DNA of 64,000 nt from contig NC_088206.1 of the NCBI RefSeq assembly GCF_037126465.1, forward strand, positions 9,585,187 to 9,649,186. The letters are read 5' to 3'. The notes below the pieces were generated by a model. The model did not search any database and was not told the DNA's origin. It was given only the letters and a program-made list of their open reading frames with translations. Position 1 is the stretch's first letter, and each line of letters opens with the position of its first letter. Shown in pieces: positions 56,556-64,000 of the stretch. A program made the translations under genes and the position numbers. The DNA is from Ornithodoros turicata (taxonomy: Eukaryota; Arthropoda; Arachnida; Ixodida; Argasidae).

Positions 56556-58251
56556 CTGTTGTAGTGTTCGAGGGGGTGAGGGTGAATGAAGGAAGAGAGA
56601 GAGAGAAAGGGAGGAGAATGAAAAGAGACAAAGAGAAGTCCGCATATAGAAACACATGGCACATGGTGAATTTCAACGAGCTTTTATGACGTCGCCATTA
56701 TGCAGGTTCATAGTTAGGGTAGTTAAGGTGCGGGTTACTGCTACGAAACAGGTAATAAACATGTTACAAGACTATGCATGAGAAAGGGAAGGAGGAACTG
56801 AAGGAACTTTGACTGAGCGTTGCACACATAAGCAGCAACATGGCGAAGTTTGCGAATGGACTGTTTTCTGCTACTGTTTTGGGTATACTGCCTGCGACAC
56901 GGTTGCCTGAAATCAGCACCCCGTGGTGTATCCCATCTCAAATCTCGAGGTGTTACAACATCATTTCTTTCGAGTAAGAAACACGTGCAGCATATGGTCC
57001 ACTTTTAAACACAATATTGGAACAGCATTTTCGAGGGCAATCAAAGAAATATGGGCTGCAGAACTACTGACAGGCGATCTCAGACAACCGTGTCGCGAGC
57101 AGTACATGACGCGAAAGTACTGTTCCGTGCGGGAAGGGGGGGATCTATTTACTGTGCAGGAAAAAGAACTGCAGTTCAGCAGTGCAACCGTGCAGTTCAA
57201 AGCATCCGGTGGTTTGTAAGACGAAACGAGCTTTGATGGAACACCATAACATTATCTAACTACGTGTTAACAGACAAAAACAACGAAAGGCTACCACAAA
57301 TAAAAGTAGACACGAAAAGCACAAAAGGTGCTGAGATTATGATCAGATATTGAAACTGAACAACTTCAATGCCATGCGACAAACATGCAAAAACCATCAC
57401 CCATACAAAAGAAGGCCACTGCAAAAGCGAAGACGAGAGAGAGGAGAAGCGAAGCAACACGACAAGAAGTAATGACCGTGGCGAATGGAAATTGCGCTAA
57501 GGCATTGCGGAACACAAAGTTTCGTCTCCTCATTCCCATAGGATATAGATATAGCAACATCTACGGCAGTGGGGTAGGCAGTGGGGTAGGCAGCAGTTCG
57601 GGGGTTCAAAACCCCCACGGCCACGAAATCATGCATTTGGGACAGGAAAAACAATCGGAAAAGGGCGAAATCGTCTCCCTATGCAAAGTTCCTCCAGAAC
57701 TGCTCCTGAAATATATTTTTCTCTCTACGCTGCTGATCCAATTCTACAGTATACTACACTTGGGGACAAGCTCCCTCCTACAGGTCAACTCTGCCCACAA
57801 ATCTTACGACGTCTGTGATTGACTTCAGAGGGCCCATGGCTCCTCCTAGTCACAACGTATAGTGCACGCGTAGTCTTCAAACTGCTGCTTGTAAAGGCGA
57901 CGGCGCACTTAACACGGGACGCGCGATCGCGTCGCCCGCATTGCCGCCAGCGCCGCCAAGCGTTGACGCTGGGTGCGAGACGTTAGGCGCAGGGCCCCAA
58001 TGTCTCGAACGCAGCTTCAACGTTTGGCGGCGCTGGCGTCTCTGCGGGCCACGCGATCGCGCGTTACGTGTTAAGTGCGCCGACGCCTTTGCGAAAACAC
58101 TCGGCGACAAAACAAAAACAAAAGGAGACAATTAAAAATATGATATAGGTTCGCCCCCCGGACCGACCACATATGTGTATCACTGGGAACAGCCCGGATT
58201 TGCTGTCGCGCCAGAGCAGTCAGTCTTCCACTCTGATTCTTAAAGACTCAC
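56556..58251 (-). other. Intron of the trissin-receptor-like gene
   Basis: The intron is about 1.7 kb, phase 1, inside TM1. It has GT-AG ends. It contains a G-rich GTGGGGTAGGCA direct duplication at 57569-57592 and a fold-back element at 57893-58090. Small frames in it are not credited. Confidence 0.75.
57893..58090. mobile_element. 198-bp GC-rich fold-back MITE in the receptor intron
   Basis: The arms of about 80 bp pair almost completely: AAAGGCGACGGCGCACTTAA at left and its near complement at right, including ACGCGCGATCGCGT and GCCAGCGCCGCCAA in both. The spacer is short. GC content is far above the flanks. Confidence 0.8.
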
Positions 58252-58435
58252 CAAAGAAGCAGCAACAAAAGACGAGGGAATAGGCCAAGATAAGGCTGAT
58301 GCGGATGTCGCTTCGCCGGAAGAGGTCCTCGGGCTCCTCTTCCGATCCCCAGGGTGTTGAACCGTTGGCTGTGCCCGTCGACCCCACCACTCCGGAACCG
58401 TTGCCAGCAGCCTCCGGGGACAAAGCCACGTGCAT
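58252..58435 (-). CDS. Trissin-receptor-like GPCR, exon 1 (extracellular N-terminus and TM1 start)
   Basis: The exon runs on the minus strand from an acceptor-like tttgtgcag (exon edge 58450) to the donor TTTG|GTGAGT at 58252. ATG at 58435 starts MHVALSPEAAGNGSGVVGST; an in-frame TGA lies two codons upstream, so this is the first possible start in frame. Residues 12 and 24 are N-glycosylation sites (NGS). The exon ends in ISLILAYSLVFCCCFF and splices in phase 1 to NLLVVIVVVM, completing TM1 with the GN motif. The join gives a 494-residue protein. The acceptor upstream implies a 5' UTR exon further away, not found. No signal peptide is seen, as is usual for this class. Confidence 0.8.
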
Positions 58436-58450
58436 CCTTCATCGAGGTGT

Positions 58451-59990
58451 CTGCACAAATGACAAGTAGGAAAGAAATCGCAAAATGAGACACGTTTCAC
58501 GACAGAGCTCCTACACCGCAGAGAGCTGCGTGCTACGCAGGTGTTGCATTACCTTTACTCTCATTACTGTTCTAATCACAATCCAGTGCTATAGTGATGT
58601 GTTTTCTTTCTTACTTACTTTCTTTCTCCTTTATTGCAATATATCAGTGTGGGACACCCACACAGACAATAGCCACTCATGCCCTACCATATAACAATGC
58701 AATTTTGTTGGAATGGTGCCGTAGGAGATCTGTCACACCTGAACGTAATGACTTTAGTTTGTTTGTTTGTTACTCCGACTACTGTTATAAGGTGGTCATC
58801 AACAGAGAGACGCGGTCAGAGTCACTGCCAACCTTAAATAATGCCTGTCTGCATAACGTTACGTACCAACAGTGGACGGGTTAAACTATTTTCATTGTTG
58901 TAGAATTTGTCATGCAGAGCGTGTGAGACATACTGTATACCTAAAGGAGATGTACACCTATGAGAAAAATAGGCGTAACTCATGTCCCTGTGTCGACAGG
59001 CAACTTCGCCTCCATCACACCAGAAGCAAAATGACATTAACATTGAATGTTACTTGGTCGTGCGGCGTAGAGTTATACCAGGTGTTTCATTTAAATCCCC
59101 GGGCTAAATAATTCGCGAACGAGTGCACCAATCCACGAACTTTCTTTTTACACGTATCTGTCCGATACCCCCTACAAGCACCGTGTGAATGAGTAGGAGG
59201 CGCTCATTACCTAAATAGAAATTCAAATGAGTTTCGTAGAAAAACATAACTTATAAAGCAGGGCGCAGTCGGCATTAAAATGGGTACTACCCCTTTTGGG
59301 TCCTTAAAGTGGACACCTTTTAAAGAAAACTCTGCCTCCGAAGCGGGTCATTTGTTGCAGTAATTAAATGGTTTCGGTTTACATATTTTTGTCGCGGCCG
59401 CTCGCAGTGAAGCGCAAAAGGACGCTCTTCCACTCCCTTATCCACCAATGAATTACGTCCTTACACCAATGAATTACACCAATAAATTACGTCCAATGAC
59501 TACGCTATGAGCGGCGGAGATATGTGGACAGATGGAGAGAGGACAGTGAGGGACAGGGGGGGGGGGGAGGGATCAGTTTACTTAAAAATCGAAGTGGATC
59601 CTGAACTATGTTTCACCACGCCCTCCCGTGCGCCTCGCTATTTTGCATCGCTGATGCATGGGCTCCGTCTTGGGGTTGCGTTCGATCACCCCCCCTCCCC
59701 CCCTGCCTCTCCCATTTCAAACATCTGCTCGGCCGCTCCGACTCTGCCATCTTTACGACTCCCAAAAAGCAGCCTCTGTCGCCTTCAATCGAACACTGCC
59801 GTGCCATTCACATTTGCAACCACACTCGGTCCTTGGTCTAACATGATCGAACATCGTCATGCTCTCCAGTATTAAATGCGGCCGCATTTCTTTAACGCGC
59901 TTTAGGGCCTCGGAAGTGTAGCGTAAATGGAGAGGGACACTTTCCCTCTCGTCATCTACCCATCGTTTGTTTCCTGATTGCGCGCCTCGG
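58451..59990. other. Region 5' of the receptor exon, no gene recognised
   Basis: It may contain the remaining 5' intron and promoter of the receptor. A CAGGTGTTTCATTTAAATCC word at 59079 resembles the end of a common TIR element but lacks a partner. A minus-strand SINE B tail scrap lies at 59480-59545, followed by a G-run and a C-rich tract. Confidence 0.4.
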
Positions 59991-60002
59991 CTGATGAGAA
60001 AC

Positions 60003-60155
60003 GATTTAGCAGATTGGAAGGTCATCACGATAGCGGTTCCTGAAACACAATAAACCCTCATTTCCTTGAAGTGAATGATGTTATGGATCTTCGTTTTGAC
60101 AGCTTCCTTTATTACATCGTTTTCGTGGAGTGCTTGCGACCTGCTCAAACTCCCT
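60003..60155 (+). repeat. Direct repeat, left copy, flanking Helitron relic
   Basis: It shares GATTTAGCAGATTGGAAGGT, CACGATAGCG, GCTTCCTTTATTACATCGTT and AGAGTG/GAGTGCTTG..CGAC phrases, in order, with 61727-61875 (TTTTAGCAGATCGGAAGTTC, AACGATAGCG, GCTTGCTTTATCGTGTCGTT). The copies differ by point changes and small indels. Confidence 0.65.
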
Positions 60156-60229
60156 AGTGACTGCGCGACTTCGTTATGTCGTCAGTATCGTCCGACACCA
60201 CGGAATTACAGTGTAAACGACGTGATCAC

Positions 60230-60745
60230 TATCAAATGTCGATGTGCACGACGGCGTCGTTAACGGTTCGCTGGGTACTCTCAAGTTAGTCGAGAACGAT
60301 GGAGTAGGTCACATCGTCCGTCTATGGCTCCGGTTTGTTGGTGAAGTAACGGGTCGCACCGCTAAAATCAAGGCCACCTCGCTACATGCCTTCAACCCTT
60401 ATCTCAGTCCGGAGAGGATACCCATCAACCTGAGAACGGACACCATCACGATGTACAAAACAAACAGGTGTCGCCTGCAAACGCGTTCACTTCCCTCTCG
60501 TCTAGGCCAACGCCACGACCATTCATAAACTGCAAAGTGCGACCTACAACAAGGTACTGTACTAATGTAGCAAGTCACAACCGCACACCTCGTCAAAGTT
60601 GCCATGTCGCGAAAGACTAGCCTCGAGGGCCTGTACATCACTAATGTCGACGGCGACTTGAAGTTCTATCACACCAAGCGCAACGCAGACAAGTATCTAC
60701 ACGACGAGTTTCGAAGACTCAGCGCCAAAGGCTCGATACCGTTAC
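60230..60745 (+). pseudogene. Helitron Pif1-type helicase C-terminal relic
   Basis: The first frame reads VVNGSLGTLKLVENDGVGHI and VRLWLRFVGEVTGRTAKIK, matching the region after helicase motif IV in Pif1-like helicases (xLVNGxxGxL...VWLxF). It stops at 60526. The helicase end resumes at about 60601 with SRKTSLEGLYITNVDGDLKF, the Pif1 motif VI (SRxTSLxGLY), and YHTKRNADKYLHDEFRRL. The ATP-binding half, the Rep nuclease and the segment between are missing or scrambled. Confidence 0.75.
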
Positions 60746-60779
60746 GCGACGCGCAGAGAAGTTTCCCGAGTCGGTCGAA

Positions 60780-61540
60780 GATGGCGAAAACAAGCGCTCC
60801 TGGAATGATCGTAAGTCTGAGCATGGCCGTAGCGAACGTTCAGATTTTGCCGGCACGCAGAATGGACGTTCAAAGTGATGCAATTCTTACGAAGGCGCAC
60901 GTACTCGGATTGACAGGCGGATGCGGGTACATGTCGTTCCGCATGCGCCAGGAGAGCAGAGCGGCTGGTGTCGCACTTTACGCCAAGCAAGGCAAAAGTG
61001 CGGCCACTTCATGGCATCTGCTCATCAAAACGAAGCGGGAGAGATGTGCTCAGTCGAGAGCAATATCAATAGTCGTAGAACCATCATTGTCGCTGTCTAC
61101 CTCTCGCCAAACATATCGCTAGACGACATCAAACTCTTCCTAACCTGGAATCTCCTGCAGTGAACTCCTAAAATGCAACTAAAGTTTCCCGAGGTAAGGC
61201 GCGCTGTACAGGCGTACCGCTCATTAATAAAGTTGCCGTGATGTTACACGGAAGGTCAAGGTTTATCTGCTTATAGTATGGCGACATGTTGTACGTGCCG
61301 CAGGGTAGGACTGCGGATAATTTCGACCACCACTTTTGACGTGCACCGGAAATCTCCGACACACGGCGCCGGAAGCAATGCGTGTGAAGACTTTAACTTT
61401 AACGTAAGGGACGGAAACAATGGGTTGGCTATCGACTATATGAAGGCGACGTTCAATTTAGACATCGTGGGTGATGTGAATGTGCCGAACACATGCAACG
61501 GCACAACGTTAGAGTGTGTGAACTGAGAAGTGCATGTTAG
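60780..61540 (+). pseudogene. Helitron (Helentron-type) endonuclease relic
   Basis: After the helicase end come pieces of an apurinic-type endonuclease: MDVQSDAILTKAHVLGLTG (catalytic strand, usually ...LTET), then in another frame TIIVAVYLSPNISLDDIKLF, then FNFNVRDGNNGLAIDYMKAT and DIVGDVNVPNTCNGTTLECV. The order follows the endonuclease fused to the helicase in Helentrons. Several frameshifts and the loss of the catalytic Glu-Thr (here Gly-Gly) mark it as dead. Confidence 0.65.
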
Positions 61541-61726
61541 TTTGCGCTACATGACTACATATCCTACTACAGTGGCCACAAACCCCCATTATCTGCAACG
61601 CTATAGAATCGAAGATCACCCAGACGAAGAAGAGTCGTCCGAGTGATCCGAGTTGTTGTTGTTGTTGTCCGAGTGATCGTGTACGGTGGCACGCTCAGGT
61701 TCATGGTCTTAAGAATGAATACCGGG

Positions 61727-61875
61727 TTTTAGCAGATCGGAAGTTCTCAACGATAGCGCTTGAGAAAATATGATAAGTCAATCGGTTTACATCACGTTGC
61801 TGATCTTTGATTTGCCAGCTTGCTTTATCGTGTCGTTTCCATAGAGTGTTGCCGATCCGCTAAAACTCCCAAAGT
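61727..61875 (+). repeat. Direct repeat, right copy, flanking Helitron relic
   Basis: This is the partner of 60003-60155, in the same orientation, 1.7 kb downstream. The helicase-endonuclease relic lies between the two copies. Confidence 0.65.
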
Positions 61876-61889
61876 ATGATTTTTTTCGC

Positions 61890-63270
61890 GTCAAAAATTG
61901 AGTCGTCGTCCTTCATCTACTGCAATGCTAGTAACGCTATCGCATTTCATAACGCGTTTGACAGTGCGTCAAATAATACAGCCATTTTTTTTCCTTGTCT
62001 TTTTTCGTGACACCGGTCTCCCCTCTATCCTACGATGTGCCTGCGTACCCCTCCGTACCCCTGTCTACCCTGTCTACCCAGTGGGCCGTCACCACTGCCC
62101 TGCTCCGCTTTCTCCAAACTTACTACCTCATCAACGCCCTGTGATCGTGTGTGCGATTCATCTTTCTGTTCTCCTTTCTTTATTTCTTTTTAACTTTTGC
62201 ATTTTCCTTCGTTTCGTATCACTTCTATTTTTTTAATAGTAGGCGCCTTTTTTTCTTTAATAAACCATCACATTCTCTCCCCCCCCCCCCACCTCCCACC
62301 CTCCCCGCTGTGATGTGTGTTTTGTTGATGTTTTCGCTGCGAACAATGTCGACGTACCGATTCCGCTGACTACCACTCACTTCAGCGTCGTTCATCGTCT
62401 CATCATCATATCACATCTCATTCCGTCCACGCTGAACACTTAGCACAGAGTGTCGAGCAGTCAGTTGGCTTCAGCACGTAATGGCCCCCAAGATAGCTTG
62501 CCGGAACGCACAGTGGGAGTTGTCGGTGCTGGTCGTGTGAAAACCCCAATATCTTCTCAACGCCCAAGGGTCGATTGTCGTGTTTATGTAGGGCGTTCTT
62601 CAATGTTTGCCGACTGCAGTTGAAGCGAAAGTCGAAGGTCCATTTATGCACGAGGATTGAGTGCATAGGAACGTGAGGACAAAGTAATGAAACGCAATCC
62701 TCACTCATTCAGTCCGTCCTATGCATTTAGTCCCGAAAAAGACGAATGGTTGTGGCAATTTATACATAGTCACGTTGAACCCAAGAACCGCGCGTTTAAG
62801 TTCCATCCTACGTTCGTTCTCATTGGCTCAATCGCTAGCCGCGTCGTGGAGAGAAGTATATGCGCCGATTTCGACATTACAGGAATAGTATAAACCGATC
62901 CAGGTGGCGCTGCAGGAATAGCTCTCATGCAGAATAGCTCTGTTTGACTTGAAGGACTATATTTTGTGCCGTTCTTAAGTTGAACACGGATATATAGTCC
63001 CCCAAACGAGCCAAAATTACTTTTTTCTTTTTTTCAGTGCAATTCAACATTCATCATCGGAATACTATACTTTACAGCTACATTACACACTCCACGCACG
63101 CAGCTACTATATCACGCATCGCCCTTAATAGACTATTATGCGTTCGCAACTAACTATCGTCATAACAGACTTATTACTAACGTCAGTTACTAATGCATTG
63201 TTAACGTCTTATTACTAACGTCATACACACGCCAGTGGCAGGGCCGAGCCGATTACGGCGTCCCGCGCGT
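61890..63270. other. Stretch with no supported gene
   Basis: It is T-rich near 62150-62260, with a C-run at 62279-62290 and ATC repeats near 62400. The only feature is the degenerate CACTA-like piece at 62700-63042. Confidence 0.45.
62700..63042. mobile_element. Degenerate relative of the CACTA-like MITE
   Basis: It shares TGCATTTAGTCCCGAAAAAG and the phrase GTGGCAATTTA with the element at 421-953, and ends ACTTTTTTCTTTTTTTCAGTG, recalling that element's right end. The left terminus cannot be placed. Similarity is partial and judged by eye. Confidence 0.4.
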
Positions 63271-63274
63271 TGGC

Positions 63275-63535
63275 GGTAGCCAAGGTCGTGCTGACGACTG
63301 GGAGGTAATGGGTTCGAATCTTACCACCGGCTGTGCTATTTTTTGTGCTATATTTTTTTCGAAGACTTTCCCGACGAATGTTGGCACAGTTCCCCCTGAA
63401 GTCGGCCCAGGAAGCATACTAACCCCCTTTCCCCTACCCCTTCCTGCTGTCCTCTCTCCATCTGTCCACATCAGTACGCCACTCATAGCTACAGTTGCTT
63501 CTCGGCGCTAACACGGAACCAAAAAAAAAAAAAAG
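63275..63535 (+). mobile_element. tRNA-derived SINE B, 5'-eroded copy ending in poly(A)
   Basis: Box B (GGTTCGAATCT) and the body (CGAAGACTTTCCCGACGAAT, CACAGTTCCCCCTGAAGT, CTCTCCATCTGTCCACA, GGCGCTAACACGG) follow the copy at 30386. The 5' half of the tRNA head is unrecognisable. It ends in a 14-base A-run, the expected mark of LINE-driven retrotransposition. Confidence 0.7.
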
Positions 63536-64000
63536 ATCTGACGTCACAACAGACAATCATCCAGCACAGCTGACGGTGTGGTCACGGTACCGATGACACG
63601 CGGCATAAGTCGACACGGCCGTCAATTACAACGAGACACCCGAGCGTCACGGAAACGGGGCATTAGTGCATTAGAACGCCCGGTACGGCTAGCTTTGCGT
63701 TCAGTTCTGGACACGCGCGATTCTCATTAACTGTCATTATCGCTGTGGGGGGACAAATCCTCAGACACTGAATTATGTATGACGGTTTCGGTTGTCAGGC
63801 CCGTTCTGCGTTGTTGCTTATTCTGTAACACTGTTCCGCTTTGGTTTCCGTAATCTGTACGGGGCCACCACAGTTTTTATTGCCCTTTTTTTTATTTAAC
63901 CAGCCAACCAACAACAACAACATTTATCGCTTTCCGGTTTTCTTACCTCTTTTTTTCAGTGAACCGTTATAGGCGCGTTAGTATAGGGTGCCACAACAGC
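63536..64000. other. Window end, nothing recognised
   Basis: No supported gene. A CAACAACAAC tract at about 63909 follows CCAGCCAACC and may be a SINE tail. Confidence 0.4.

Noticed and set aside
56556..56676. N-terminal extension of the long GPCR frame (MKFTMCHVFLYADF...)
   Set aside because: It gives a poor TM1 and lies upstream of a good acceptor; joining exon 1 at 58252 completes TM1 properly, so this part is intron.
60003..61875. LTR retrotransposon suggested by the flanking direct repeats
   Set aside because: The enclosed coding remnants are Helitron helicase and endonuclease; no primer-binding site, polypurine tract or reverse transcriptase is seen.

Overview
This is eukaryotic, almost certainly arthropod, intergenic and intronic DNA. 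A tick or other chelicerate is my best guess, inferred from the very high density of small class II transposons, the tRNA-headed SINEs, the long introns and the protein similarities; nothing in the window proves it. There is no bacterial-type gene organisation, CRISPR array or operon. Only two host loci can be supported, and both are split by introns, so most long open frames are chance or repeat-derived.

Locus 1 (plus strand, about 4.7-18.1 kb) is a small RNase III gene. Exons at 11973-12092, 15833-16152 and 17918-18103 join with matching intron phases and encode one RNase III domain most like the second (IIIb) domain of Dicer. Two of the four metal-binding acidic residues are replaced (Asp to Asn, Glu to Gln) and a third is a conservative Glu-to-Asp change. 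Two weaker upstream exons (4692-4802 and 10422-10461) also fit in phase and would give a protein of 258 residues. The Dicer helicase, PAZ, first RNase III domain and C-terminal dsRNA-binding domain are not seen. The last intron holds a triplicated ~205-bp repeat with a CRE-like palindrome in every unit.

Locus 2 (minus strand, 58.4-55.3 kb) is a two-exon rhodopsin-family GPCR of the trissin-receptor type, 494 residues in my model, with an intron in TM1. A short copy of its third-intracellular-loop coding sequence sits about 3.4 kb away at 52.2 kb, and most of its differences are synonymous.

The rest is mobile DNA in various states of decay. I see several hAT-type elements with 8-bp target duplications (5854-6738, 24215-24854, 25535-26450, 26590-27605, 28049-29213, 35690-36644, 38393-39560, 45546-46441); a deleted mariner (22999-23933); two adjacent elements beginning TACAGGGT (29252-30084); CACTA-like, pogo-like and fold-back elements; LINE tails (27.0, 30.1, 39.8-40.4, 42.9-43.5, 49.7-50.1 kb); a BEL/Pao integrase relic (47.9-48.3 kb); a Helitron/Helentron helicase-endonuclease relic (60.2-61.5 kb); and at least two tRNA-derived SINE families. 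One composite inverted-repeat element (5732-8470) holds a nested hAT copy, a fold-back element and a tandem SINE dimer. Most remaining sequence is AT-rich, microsatellite-bearing DNA in which I see nothing identifiable.
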